Of a DNA stretch of 64,000 nt, positions 43,049 to 52,000 are shown piece after piece. The translations under genes were made by a program, and so were the position numbers. Origin of the DNA: Collinsella aerofaciens (lineage in GTDB: Bacteria > Actinomycetota > Coriobacteriia > Coriobacteriales > Coriobacteriaceae). Position 1 is the stretch's first letter. Every line of letters starts with the position of its first letter. The stretch covers positions 1 through 64,000 of the forward strand of contig NZ_WWSY01000008.1 of the NCBI RefSeq assembly GCF_009876115.1, read 5' to 3'. The notes under the pieces are model-generated. The model ran no database searches and was not told the DNA's origin. It saw nothing but the letters and a program-made list of their open reading frames with translations.

Positions 43049-44827
43049 ATGGACGCCATCGTAAAGATGCTCGAAAAGCATCAACCGTTCTTTGAGAAGA
43101 TCTCGAGGAACATCTACCTCCAGGCCATCAAGGACGGATTCCTTGGGTGCATGCCCATCGTCCTCACCTCTTCGATCTTCCTGCTGATCGCCACGCTTCC
43201 CGGCGTGGTCGGAATCACCTTGCCCCAACCGCTCATCGACTGGTGCAACAAGCTCTACAACTTCACCATGGGTGTCATGGGCATCATGGTTGCCGGCACC
43301 ACTGCCAAGAACTTTACGGCTTCCATGAACCGTCGCATGCCCGCCGGCAAAGTGCTCAACGACGGTTCCACCATGGTGGCCGCCCAGTGCAGCATGCTTC
43401 TGCTCGCAGTCACGCAGTTCACCACCAAGTTCAACGGCTCCGAACTTTCGGTCTTCGATTGCACCAGCATGGGCACGCGCGGTCTGTTCTCGGCCTATAT
43501 CGCCGCGTTCATTACCGTGTGGGTCTATAAGTTCTGCGTCTCGCGCGATTTGACCATTAAGCTGCCCAAGGAGGTCCCGGGCGCCATCGCTCAGAACTTC
43601 CGCGACATCATCCCCTTTGGCGGCGCCGTCATCATCTGCGGCATCATCGATGTCATCGTACGCAACCTCATGGGCGTCCCGTTCTCCGAACTGCTTATCA
43701 AACTGCTCTCCCCGCTCTTTACCGCTGCAGAAACCTATCCTGGCCTTATCCTTATCCAGGCAGCCACCGCGTTCTTCTGGTTCATCGGCGTCCACGGCCC
43801 CTCGATCGTCCAGCCGGGCATCGACCCCATCCGTCTTGCCAACCAGGCCGAGAACCTGCAGGTTCTGCTGGCCGGTGGTCACCCCGCCCACTCCCTCACC
43901 TTTAACATGTCGCTCGTAGGTGAGTTCGGCGGCACCGGCGCCACGTTCATCGTGCCGCTTCTGCTGATTCTCTTTATGAAGTCCAAGCAGCTCAAGGCCG
44001 TCGGTAAGGCCTCGATTGTTCCTGTTGCCTTCGCCGTCAACGAACCGCTGCTCTTTGGCGCGCCGATGATCCTTAACCCCTACATGCTCGTCCCCTTTGT
44101 TGCCGCCGGCTGCGTCAACGTGAGTGTTGCCAAGTTCTTTATCGATAACGTGGGCATGAACGGCTTCTCCTTCGTGGTGCCTTGGGCTACCCCCGCCCCC
44201 ATCGGCATCTTCATCACCACGAACTTCCAGCTTATTGCCCTGGTATTTGTCGCGATCATCATCTTGCTGGACGCCATCATCTACCTGCCGTTCTTGAAGG
44301 CATACGATAAGCTGCTCTGCGACCAGGAGGCCGAGCGCGCCGCCGAGCTGGGTCTCGAGTCCAACGGTGCCGCTGCCATCGCCGACAGCGCGCCTGTGCC
44401 CGCTGTCGAGCAGGCCACCGCTTCCGTCGAGACGACTGTTGCCGCCGCTGACAGCAAGCCTGTCGCCGACCAGCCCGAGCCCGCCGCCGACGCATCCGCT
44501 AAGAAGGATGTCGATGGCCTGAAGGTCCTCGTCCTGTGCGCCGGCGCCGGCACCTCTGCCATGCTTGCCAACGCCATCAAGGAAGGTGCCGCGCAGACCG
44601 GAGAGAACATCGCTTCCTCTGCCGGAGCTTATGGCCAGCACACTGCCATCATGGATCAGTACGACGTTATCGTGCTTGCCCCGCAGGTTCGTAGCTACTA
44701 CAACGACATGAAGGCCGACACCGATCGTCTGGGCATCAAGCTGCTCGCCCCGCGCGGTAAGGAATATATCGACCTTACTCGCGACCCCGCCGGCGCCATC
44801 AAGTGGCTCCGCGAGAACCTCGACTAG
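43049..44827 (+). CDS. lacE: PTS lactose/cellobiose-type IIC-IIB permease (copy 2)
   Basis: A 592-aa fusion: IIC domain about 1-440 (IGVHGPSIVQPGI, FAVNEPLLFGAPMILNP), an Ala/Pro-rich linker, then IIB with the phosphorylated Cys in VLVLCAGAGTSAMLANAI. It starts the same way as copy 3 at 48131 (MDAIVK.LEKHQ). It is followed by a second 6-phospho-beta-galactosidase gene, so the substrate is a beta-galactoside or beta-glucoside. Which one is not clear. Confidence 0.9.
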   Translation: MDAIVKMLEKHQPFFEKISRNIYLQAIKDGFLGCMPIVLTSSIFLLIATLPGVVGITLPQPLIDWCNKLYNFTMGVMGIMVAGTTAKNFTASMNRRMPAGKVLNDGSTMVAAQCSMLLLAVTQFTTKFNGSELSVFDCTSMGTRGLFSAYIAAFITVWVYKFCVSRDLTIKLPKEVPGAIAQNFRDIIPFGGAVIICGIIDVIVRNLMGVPFSELLIKLLSPLFTAAETYPGLILIQAATAFFWFIGVHGPSIVQPGIDPIRLANQAENLQVLLAGGHPAHSLTFNMSLVGEFGGTGATFIVPLLLILFMKSKQLKAVGKASIVPVAFAVNEPLLFGAPMILNPYMLVPFVAAGCVNVSVAKFFIDNVGMNGFSFVVPWATPAPIGIFITTNFQLIALVFVAIIILLDAIIYLPFLKAYDKLLCDQEAERAAELGLESNGAAAIADSAPVPAVEQATASVETTVAAADSKPVADQPEPAADASAKKDVDGLKVLVLCAGAGTSAMLANAIKEGAAQTGENIASSAGAYGQHTAIMDQYDVIVLAPQVRSYYNDMKADTDRLGIKLLAPRGKEYIDLTRDPAGAIKWLRENLD

Positions 44828-44841
44828 TTCCTCCCTCTGTT

Positions 44842-44868
44842 GGTGCCCGGACTCCCAGTTTGGGCACC
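44842..44868 (+). terminator. Hairpin between lacE and lacG (copy 2)
   Basis: GGTGCCC and GGGCACC form a stem without a U-run, matching the position of the hairpin at 40010-40041 in the first operon. Confidence 0.5.
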
Positions 44869-44902
44869 TCTCCCTATTCGTATCCCACAGAAAGGATGAC
44901 TC

Positions 44903-46324
44903 ATGACCAACCCCATGCAGTTCCCCGACGGCTTTGTGTTTGGCGGCGCCACCGCCGCTTACCAGGTTGAGGGCGAGACCCGCACGCACGGCAAGGGCAA
45001 AGTGCCCTGGGACGATTTCCTGGCTGCGCAGGGTCGCTTCTCCCCCGACCCCGCAAGCGATTTCTACAACAAGTATCCGGTCGATATCGCCCTGTGCCAG
45101 CGCTTCGGCATCAACGGTATTCGCGTCTCCATCGCTTGGAGCCGTATCTTCCCCAGTGGCACCGGCGAGATTAACCCCGAGGGCGTCGCCTTCTATCACG
45201 AGCTTTTCGCCACCTGCAACAAAGCTGGTGTTATCCCCTATGTCACGCTCGATCACTTCGATACGCCCGAGGCCTTTTACCAGAACGGCGGCGAGGGATT
45301 CCTGACGCGCACGACGATCGACGCCTTTGTCGAGTACGCCAAGTTCTGCTTTGCCGAGTTCACCGAGGTCAAGCACTGGTTCACGTTTAACGAGATCCCC
45401 GCGACCGCCGAGGGCAGCTTTATCGTCGGCAACTGGCCGCACGGCGAGAAGTATCGCCTGGACAAGGCCTTCCAGCTCATGCACAACATGATGGTGGCCC
45501 ACGCCAAGGCTGTCGTCGCCTTCCACGAGGGCGGCTTTGAGGGCGAGATCGGCATTGTCCAGAACCTGGAGCCCAAGTATCCCCTCGACCCCAACAACGC
45601 CGCCGACTGCGAGGCGGCTCGCATGGCCGACGTCATCAACAACCGCTGGGTACTCGACGCCACCTTCCGCGGCCACTATGCAGCCGACACCATGGAGGCT
45701 GCGGCCAAGCTGGCCCATATCGCCGGCGGCGAGCTCGACGTCCGCGACGAGGACATCGCCGCGCTGACCGCCGCGCTCCCCTACAACGATTGCCTGGGCG
45801 TCAACACCTACAAGTGCCAGTTCCTGCGTGCCGCCGAGGGCGAAAACGACATCAACCACAATGGCACCGGCGACAAGGGCTCCTCGCGCTGGTTCCTCAA
45901 GGGCGTGGGCGAGTCATGCGTGCGCGAAGGCGTTCCCACCACCGATTGGGACTGGATTATCTATCCCGAGGGCCTGTACGATCTGCTGCTGCGCATTAAG
46001 AACGATTACCCCAACTACAAGAAGATCTACATCACCGAGAACGGCATGGGCTATAAGGACGACTTTGAGGACGGCTTTATCGACGACGCCCCTCGCATCG
46101 ACTACATGCGTCAGCATCTCGCATGGATCCTCAAGGCAATCGACGGCGGCGTAAACGTCGACGGCTACTTTGTGTGGTCGCTGCAGGACCAGTTCTCCTG
46201 GACCAACGGCTACAACAAGCGCTATGGCCTGTTCTACATCGACTTTGAGACCCAGAAGCGCTATCCCAAGGCGAGCGCGTACTGGTACAAGAACGTCGCG
46301 GAGACCGGCCTGCTCATGGCCTAG
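44903..46324 (+). CDS. lacG: 6-phospho-beta-galactosidase, GH1 (copy 2)
   Basis: A 473-aa paralogue of the enzyme at 40066. It has FVFGGATAAYQVEGETRTHG, the acid/base Glu in WFTFNEIP, the nucleophile in YITENGMGYKDDF, and [29 protein letters not shown] precedes the ATG. Its last 255 bp and the following terminator are repeated at 53166-53575. Confidence 0.93.
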   Translation: MTNPMQFPDGFVFGGATAAYQVEGETRTHGKGKVPWDDFLAAQGRFSPDPASDFYNKYPVDIALCQRFGINGIRVSIAWSRIFPSGTGEINPEGVAFYHELFATCNKAGVIPYVTLDHFDTPEAFYQNGGEGFLTRTTIDAFVEYAKFCFAEFTEVKHWFTFNEIPATAEGSFIVGNWPHGEKYRLDKAFQLMHNMMVAHAKAVVAFHEGGFEGEIGIVQNLEPKYPLDPNNAADCEAARMADVINNRWVLDATFRGHYAADTMEAAAKLAHIAGGELDVRDEDIAALTAALPYNDCLGVNTYKCQFLRAAEGENDINHNGTGDKGSSRWFLKGVGESCVREGVPTTDWDWIIYPEGLYDLLLRIKNDYPNYKKIYITENGMGYKDDFEDGFIDDAPRIDYMRQHLAWILKAIDGGVNVDGYFVWSLQDQFSWTNGYNKRYGLFYIDFETQKRYPKASAYWYKNVAETGLLMA

Positions 46325-46478
46325 TTTCCGCCGCATACCCCCTGTCGGCCGCATGTGAGCCCCTCCACGGGTTCGCATGCGGCTTTTTTGTTGTGGCTCG
46401 GCCCGAGCAGGCCGTTTGTCTCGATCTGTAACATCTAGCCGAGTATTTCGGCCCTAACTGTTACAAATCGAGACAAAC
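46068..46478 (+). repeat. Direct repeat, left copy (lacG 3' end plus terminator)
   Basis: This roughly 410-bp stretch is nearly identical to 53166-53575, in the same orientation, 7,098 bp away. It covers the last 85 codons of lacG, its terminator and one CTGTAACA repeat. Most changes are at third codon positions or compensating in the hairpin stem. Confidence 0.9.
46348..46389 (+). terminator. Terminator of lacG copy 2
   Basis: GCCGCATG...CATGCGGC stem followed by TTTTTT. Confidence 0.85.
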
Positions 46479-46557
46479 GGATAGCCTGGAGCAGAAGATC
46501 TCGATCTGTAACATCTAACCCGGTTTTCTACTCCCAACTGCTACAGATTGAGATAAT
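46414..46557. repeat. CTGTAACA-type inverted repeats, copies 2 and 3
   Basis: Copy 2 (46414-46478) has arms GTTTGTCTCGATCTGTAACA and TGTTACAAATCGAGACAAAC. Copy 3 (46499-46557) is shorter and more diverged. Confidence 0.7.
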
Positions 46558-46620
46558 TCGACGACGCCGACGTTTTAATATACCGTGGTACAATTGTGTC
46601 CCAACGCAAAGGAGGTACCC

Positions 46621-46887
46621 ATGTCAGCTTGTGTGCCCGTCCGAGATATGAAGGACACTGCTGCATTCACCACGCTTGTTGAGTCTGAGCGCGACGTCAC
46701 CGTAACTAAGAACGGCTACGAGGCCATGCACTGCATCAGCAGCGACCAGTATCGCCTCATGCAAGAAGAAATCGCCAAGGCAAAACTGCTGTCTCGTATG
46801 ATGTTGGCAGAAGACGAAATATCGCAAGGCGACTACAGCGACTACGAATCCTTCGCGGCTTCGATACGAGACAAATATGACCTATAA
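46621..46887 (+). CDS. Type II antitoxin, Phd/YefM- or RelB-like
   Basis: An 88-aa protein behind a strong AAAGGAGGT site. The N-terminal half (SACVPVRDMKDTAAFTTLVE, then VTVTKNGYEAMHCIS) fits the Phd/YefM DNA-binding fold. The C-terminal acidic part would neutralise the toxin. A -10-like TACAAT precedes it. It overlaps the toxin gene by 11 bp, so it is coupled to it. Confidence 0.82.
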   Translation: MSACVPVRDMKDTAAFTTLVESERDVTVTKNGYEAMHCISSDQYRLMQEEIAKAKLLSRMMLAEDEISQGDYSDYESFAASIRDKYDL

Positions 46888-47182
46888 CGTCGTAATCCTC
46901 AAAAGCGCGCGATATGAGTACGAGAGTATTGTCGGATACCTTGCTCAAATCCTCAAGAATCCGCGTGCAGCAGGCAATTTTGTCGCTGAGTTTGAATATC
47001 AGCTTGACCTGCTTCGCGAGCAGCCGCTTTTACGTCCCCTCTCGCACATGCAAGAGCTGGCGGCACGTAATTACCGATCGTTTCCCGTCAACAACTACGT
47101 GTGTCTATACAAGTTTGAGCACGAAACAATCTATATCGCCCACATCTTTCATCAGTCACAGGACTACGCCCGCCTGGTCTAG
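46877..47182 (+). CDS. Type II toxin, RelE/ParE family
   Basis: A 101-aa protein with the RelE/ParE fold: start YNVVILKSARYEYESIVGYLAQ, middle NPRAAGNFVAEFEYQLDLLREQP, and C-terminal YRSFPVNNYVCLYKFEHETIYIAHIFHQSQDYARL. RelE members are ribosome-dependent mRNA nucleases and ParE members poison gyrase. Sequence alone does not decide which. Together with the antitoxin it sits just inside the left edge of the inserted module. Confidence 0.85.
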   Translation: MTYNVVILKSARYEYESIVGYLAQILKNPRAAGNFVAEFEYQLDLLREQPLLRPLSHMQELAARNYRSFPVNNYVCLYKFEHETIYIAHIFHQSQDYARLV

Positions 47183-47375
47183 CCCACAAGCTGAATATTT
47201 GTTTTGAATCAATGCGTGAGAAGGCGCATCTTGATCAAAAAACTCTTTGATGCATGCACCACGAGCAAATCGAGTTCTATCCTCATGGGATTTAGCAAGG
47301 GCGAGCCAACGTCCCGCTCGGACCCAAAGGAAACAGAGTCATTTACATCGTCGACCTAGCGGAGATGACCTTTGG

Positions 47376-47960
47376 GGCTTATAGGACAAAATGTGTGTCC
47401 CGATAGAACATCCGTTTCCAACCATTAATCCAGCCTGAAGGGGTACGGGTCCCTGTGGTGGAGGTCCTCCCACACGACCTCGTCGCCCCATTGCGGCCCT
47501 CCGTCCTCGCGCGACGGCGAGGCGGAGTAGACGCTGAACAGGAAGTCGATGTCCGCGTCGGTCGGCATCGCGGCGAGCTTCTCGCTCGCTGTCCTCGCTT
47601 CCCCCGAGCGCGCGTGGCACCACCAGAACACCGCCTTCACGCGCTTGACCGACGTCAGCCCCCGGTGGTTGCGCAGGACGGCCCCCGGCTGCGAGTTCAC
47701 CCCTCCCTCGATCATGTCCTGCCGTTACGCCTGGTCCGACCGCCGCAGTAGGGGCAATAAACGGCCCTCATGGGCACCTCTTCCGAACGGGTATTTAACG
47801 GTTCCGGAAAAGGTAATCTACCGGCGGGAACGATAGGCAACCGGACACACATTCTGTCCGAGCGGTTAAAAGCGGGCACGGAATTTAAACGGCTGAAAAG
47901 GGGCATCGACCTGCGCCGATGCCCCAAACATGGACACATATTTTGTCCTATAAGCCACCT
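47376..47960 (-). mobile_element. IS1249-like insertion sequence remnant
   Basis: Terminal inverted repeats GGCTTATAGGACAAAAT-TGTGTCC lie at about 47376-47400 and 47932-47957. Inside, only the transposase start and end remain (see pseudogene). At about 580 bp it is now a non-autonomous relic that could only be moved by a full copy elsewhere. Confidence 0.75.
47425..47771 (-). pseudogene. IS1249-family transposase, internally deleted
   Basis: The first 19 codons (MRAVYCPYCGGRTRRNGRT, a zinc-ribbon start) run directly into a stop. The last 96 codons (MIEGGVNSQPGAVLRNHRG, VKAVFWWCHARSG, WEDLHHRDPYPFRLD) follow in another frame. Both ends match my memory of IS1249-type transposases; the catalytic middle is missing. 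Confidence 0.75.
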
Positions 47961-48062
47961 TTGGTCACACAGATGGAAGGCAGCTTGTCGGTGACTCGGA
48001 GAGCGCCAATGCGATCTCACGACGGCTGCGCTCATTGTCTCAATTAGCTACTCAACGAAATA

Positions 48063-48093
48063 CGGCCCCGCAGCTCAATAAGCTGCGGGGCCG
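48063..48093 (-). terminator. Terminator of PTS IIC-IIB copy 3
   Basis: CGGCCCCGCAGCT and AGCTGCGGGGCCG form a perfect 13-bp stem. The U-run is short (TATTTC). Confidence 0.65.
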
Positions 48094-48130
48094 CACTACA
48101 CACCGACGGATCAACGACGAAGTGCATCTA

Positions 48131-49825
48131 CTATTTGGCCAGCTCCTGAACGATCCAGTCAATTGCACCTTCGGGATCGTTGGTAAGGTCGATATACTGC
48201 TTACCCCTTGTGGTGAGCAGTTTAATTCCAAGGCGATCGGTATCGGCCTTCATAGCGTCATAGTACATGCGTGCCTGGGGCGCCAGAACAATCACGTTGT
48301 ACTGATTCATCGTCTCATAGTGGCTTCCGTACGCACCGGACTGAGAAACCAGATCAATACCCTTAGCAGCGGCACCTTCGCGAAGAGCATTTGCCAAGAG
48401 AGTCGAAGTGCCGGCACCCTGGCAAAGCACAAGCACGCGGATCTGCTCCGCCTTGCTCTTTACCGCCTCCAGAGCTTTTGCGGCATTTTCTTGTGCGGCA
48501 ATAGCATCTGCATCCGAGGTTCCTGCAGCTTCCTTTGCGGACTCCTCCAAACAAAGCTGATGGTCATACGCCTTGCAGAACGGATAGTAAATCACAAAGT
48601 CAACGACCAACAGCACTGCCATCAATACAAGAGAACGTAGATCAAGACCTGTGGTGAGAAATGCACCGATTGGGCCGGGAAGCGCCCACGGCATAGTATA
48701 CATGGGGGCGTTCATTCCAATTACGTCAATGAAAAACTTACCGATTATGGCGTTGACCATAGGAGCCGCTAGGAAGGGCACGAACATATAGGGATTGAGA
48801 ACGATCGGCATACCGAAGAGAACGGGCTCGTTAACTCCAAAAATCACCGGGATAATCGATGCCTTGCCCATGGCTTTAAGCTGCTTGGAACGCATAAACA
48901 TGATCAGGATAATAGGAACGATGAACGTGCAGCCAGAACCGCCCAGACCGCCGATGAAGCTTGTAAAGTCCTGCGTGAGAGCAATTGACGGGTGTCCACC
49001 TGCTTGGAAAACCTCAAGATTGGTAACGGTATTGCCGTAGAGCGCAGCATTGATCGGGCTCATGACAACCGAAGCGCCGTGAATACCCATAAATTGGAAA
49101 AGTGCGACCGCGCCTTCGATAAGCGCCATGCCAGGATAGGTGTCGACCGCGGAGAACAGCGGCGAAATTAGAGCAGATACCAAATTGGCGAACGGCACAG
49201 CAAGCAGCGTACGGCTCGCGAGATCGATAACGGCGCACGCAAGGATTGAAAACCCAAACGCAAAGATATCGCGAAAACTCTGTGCAATAGCGCCAGGGAC
49301 CTCTTTGGGGAGCTTGATCGTCACATTATGGCTAATGCACACCTTATAGATATTAACGGTCAAGAACGCGGATACGAACGCAGCGAGAAAACCCTTGGTT
49401 CCCATATAGCCGGTTTCAAAAACAGATGTATCTGTTCCGCCAATCGAGACAACATCGTTCGTCACCGATAGCAAGAACATGCCGCACATGGCACAAACCA
49501 TGCACGAGGTGGGGTTGAGAGATTTGCCCGAAGGCATGCGGCGGTTCATCGACATGGCAAGTGAGCTCGCCGTGGTGCCGGCCACCATAATGCCAAGAAG
49601 CCCCATGGTATATGCATAGATTTTATTAAAGAAATCCAGCACCTCAGACGGAAGCGTGATGCCTACATAGGCAGGGAGCGTCGAAAGAAGAAGGAACAGG
49701 CTCGAGAACAGCACAATTGGCATATTCGAGAGAAAGCCATCCTTAATCGCCACCAGATAAATGTTCTTTGAGATTTTGTCGAAGAGAGCCTGGTGTTTTT
49801 CAAGGAATTTGACGATAGCGTCCAT
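48131..49825 (-). CDS. PTS lactose/cellobiose-type IIC-IIB permease (copy 3)
   Basis: A 564-aa fusion: IIC domain (FMGIHGASVVMSPIN, FGVNEPVLFGMPIVLNP), a short linker and a IIB domain with Cys in VLVLCQGAGTSTLLANAL. It has no adjacent glycosidase or IIA gene; instead it is divergent from an uncharacterised protein, GntR and AgaS-type genes. The sugar may therefore be an amino sugar or other hexose rather than lactose. GAAAGGATG precedes the ATG at 49825. Confidence 0.88.
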   Translation of the reverse strand: MDAIVKFLEKHQALFDKISKNIYLVAIKDGFLSNMPIVLFSSLFLLLSTLPAYVGITLPSEVLDFFNKIYAYTMGLLGIMVAGTTASSLAMSMNRRMPSGKSLNPTSCMVCAMCGMFLLSVTNDVVSIGGTDTSVFETGYMGTKGFLAAFVSAFLTVNIYKVCISHNVTIKLPKEVPGAIAQSFRDIFAFGFSILACAVIDLASRTLLAVPFANLVSALISPLFSAVDTYPGMALIEGAVALFQFMGIHGASVVMSPINAALYGNTVTNLEVFQAGGHPSIALTQDFTSFIGGLGGSGCTFIVPIILIMFMRSKQLKAMGKASIIPVIFGVNEPVLFGMPIVLNPYMFVPFLAAPMVNAIIGKFFIDVIGMNAPMYTMPWALPGPIGAFLTTGLDLRSLVLMAVLLVVDFVIYYPFCKAYDHQLCLEESAKEAAGTSDADAIAAQENAAKALEAVKSKAEQIRVLVLCQGAGTSTLLANALREGAAAKGIDLVSQSGAYGSHYETMNQYNVIVLAPQARMYYDAMKADTDRLGIKLLTTRGKQYIDLTNDPEGAIDWIVQELAK

Positions 49826-50182
49826 AACGCATCCTTTCATGATTGCCGGGCACACAACGATTTATCCGGACTCAACCGTCGTCGTCCCAGTTTGTATCCG
49901 CTTATCGTAAGTGAATACGTTCTCGTGCGAAATGTAATATCATTTGCGCGATTTATCATAACCAATTCTTTTTCCGCTTTGTCGATATGTCAAGAATTCA
50001 AATCTTTATTCGGTGAACGGTAGTTGCGTAATTTTAGATTTGTCCAGCTAAAGGCTATTTTTTCGGAGCATTACAATAAGTTTGTAACCGTTTACCGATT
50101 GGATATAACATATTAAATATATTGTTGTAACAATATTAGAGACAATGTCACAAGCCTGTCGTTCTAGTCAAAGGAAGTAACA
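49826..50182. promoter_or_regulatory. A/T-rich divergent promoter region of the acquired module
   Basis: It contains GGTGAACGGT at 50012-50021 (the global dyad, toward the PTS gene) and the palindrome ATTGTTGTAACAAT at 50121-50134, a good candidate for the GntR operator. The base composition is much more A/T-rich than neighbours. Confidence 0.6.
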
Positions 50183-51103
50183 ATGCACAAACGATTGCTG
50201 AACATGTCCGCATCCGATTTTGCCGCCACGTCACCCATGGATCTAAAGCAGGCAATTCTGGCTTCCGAGGGACGTACCATCATGGCGGAAAACGTACCCT
50301 CTTCCCAATTTCTCGGCGGCGTTACTAATGCAGAAATCGAACGTGCCGCAGGTGCCGACCTGCTTCTGTTTAACGCGCTCGATGTGTTCGATCCAGTTAT
50401 TGCCGGTATTCCAGATGATCTCAATGAAAACCCGGTCACTTGGGTGAAGCGAGCATGTGGAAGGCCTATTGGCGTCAATCTGGAGCCAGTTGATAACGAG
50501 GCAGAGATGTCTGAATCCCGTACGGAAATCCCCATGGGTCGTCGCGTCTCTCCCAAGACCTTAGAAAAGGCTAACGAACTCGGATTTGATTTTATCTGCC
50601 TGACGGGCAACCCTGGAACTGGCGTCTCCAACGATGCAATCGCCCATTCGATTAAACTCTCCAAAGAACATTTCAATGGCCTGGTCATAGCCGGAAAAAT
50701 GCATGGAGCGGGCGTTGCGGAACCTGTCATGACACTCGAAATAGCGCGCAAGTTTGTTGATCTCGGCGTCGATATCCTTCTCGTGCCAGCCCCCTACACT
50801 GTCCCTTGTTTCCAAGAAGCAGACCTGCGCGCCATCGTAGACTTTGTACGATCCCACAACGCAGGCAAGTCAATTGAAGAAAAGGTTCTCGTCATGGCGG
50901 CGAACGGGACCAGTCAAGACTCCTGCGACAGCGAGACCATTAAGAAAATAGGCCTTGCAGCAAAAGCCGCTGGCGCTGACCTCCAACATATCGGGGACTC
51001 CATGAACGGTATTTGTCTGCCCCAGAATATCTTCACGCTTGGACAAGCCCTTCGTGGTTACAGGCATCAGATCGTCATGCTGAGCCGCTCTGTGATACGT
51101 TAA
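50183..51103 (+). CDS. Uncharacterised barrel-like protein of a sugar PTS module
   Basis: A 306-aa protein beside PTS, GntR and SIS genes. Alternating strand/helix phrases suggest a TIM-barrel-like enzyme: LASEGRTIMAENV, VTNAEIERAAGADLLLFNA, RPIGVNLEPV, FICLTGNPGTGVS, VIAGKMHGAG, GVDILLVPAPYTVPCF, LVMAANGTSQDSCDSETI, AKAAGADLQHIGD. I believe relatives are listed as a DUF family (possibly DUF7916) near PTS genes, but am not certain. AAAGGAAG precedes the ATG. The reaction is unknown. Confidence 0.7.
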   Translation: MHKRLLNMSASDFAATSPMDLKQAILASEGRTIMAENVPSSQFLGGVTNAEIERAAGADLLLFNALDVFDPVIAGIPDDLNENPVTWVKRACGRPIGVNLEPVDNEAEMSESRTEIPMGRRVSPKTLEKANELGFDFICLTGNPGTGVSNDAIAHSIKLSKEHFNGLVIAGKMHGAGVAEPVMTLEIARKFVDLGVDILLVPAPYTVPCFQEADLRAIVDFVRSHNAGKSIEEKVLVMAANGTSQDSCDSETIKKIGLAAKAAGADLQHIGDSMNGICLPQNIFTLGQALRGYRHQIVMLSRSVIR

Positions 51104-51175
51104 GGTTGTTGCACTCAAGCTATATCCCGACCACGGCAATCATCAGATACCACCAACATGCAAACTGAGGCTCCA

Positions 51176-51895
51176 ATGCTCGATACACACGAAAAACGGC
51201 CACTCTATTTACAGCTCACCGACGCGCTGCTCAAGCAGATCGTCGATGTATATCAAGCAGACGATAAACTTCCAACAGAAATGGAACTTTGCGACGAATA
51301 CGCCGTAAGCAGAACAACCGTCCGACTTGCCATGAGTGAGCTGGAGCGTCGTGGAAGTATCTATCGAATCCAAGGTAAGGGATCGTTTGTTGCACCGAAA
51401 CGCGTCAGTGAGCTCAATTCACTTTTAGACTTTGACTTTGCAAGCCATTGCGATGGTGTTGATCCGGATACCATCACCAAACATTTCGGCGGCCGCACAT
51501 CAGGTCGTCCAATTTCCGTAATGATGCTCCAACAATTTGGATGTCAAAGTCGCGATGAGATTCAGCGTCTTGAATTGACCTACGAACTTGAAGGCAGCTT
51601 CATAGGCGCTGATACGTTCTTCATTTCAAAGTCGCGCGTTCCGAATAATCAGTTAGATTTTCAGGCATTTAGCAAAATCATGGACGAGTTGTCCATGTCT
51701 ATCCAATCTGCTCGAGAAAGCTATAGAGCACGTCAGCTTAGCGATTCCGAAGCCAGCAATTATGGTGTTGCAAAACTTCCGGTCATCGAACTAACTCGAT
51801 ATGCTTACGACTCCGGAGGCAAATTAATTGCAATTACTTGCCGCACCGTCTTAACTGGGCAAATCCCTTATCAAAACTACGTATTCAAATCCTGA
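51176..51895 (+). CDS. GntR-family regulator with UTRA domain
   Basis: A 239-aa HutC-type regulator. The winged helix (about 5-75) has [40 protein letters not shown], then RIQGKGSFV. The UTRA effector domain follows. TGAGG 5 bp upstream supports the ATG at 51176 over that at 51158. Sugar-phosphate ligands are usual for the family, and it likely controls this module. Confidence 0.86.
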   Translation: MLDTHEKRPLYLQLTDALLKQIVDVYQADDKLPTEMELCDEYAVSRTTVRLAMSELERRGSIYRIQGKGSFVAPKRVSELNSLLDFDFASHCDGVDPDTITKHFGGRTSGRPISVMMLQQFGCQSRDEIQRLELTYELEGSFIGADTFFISKSRVPNNQLDFQAFSKIMDELSMSIQSARESYRARQLSDSEASNYGVAKLPVIELTRYAYDSGGKLIAITCRTVLTGQIPYQNYVFKS

Positions 51896-52000
51896 TCCCC
51901 TATTTTGCTTCATGTCTTGTGCTCCCTACGGCATAAAGCGCGGCAAGGAGCAGCGAGTTTGTTTTAACAATTGATATTTTTATTAGAAAGGTGTCTTATT

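Noticed and set aside
42959..45859. 966-codon open frame on the minus strand
   Set aside because: It is antisense to lacE copy 2 and lacG copy 2, whose families and ribosome sites are clear. Long antisense frames are expected from the third-position G/C bias.
46621..47182. Toxin-antitoxin pair as a phage-defence island marker
   Set aside because: There are no further defence genes around it; a common RelE/Phd-type module suffices.
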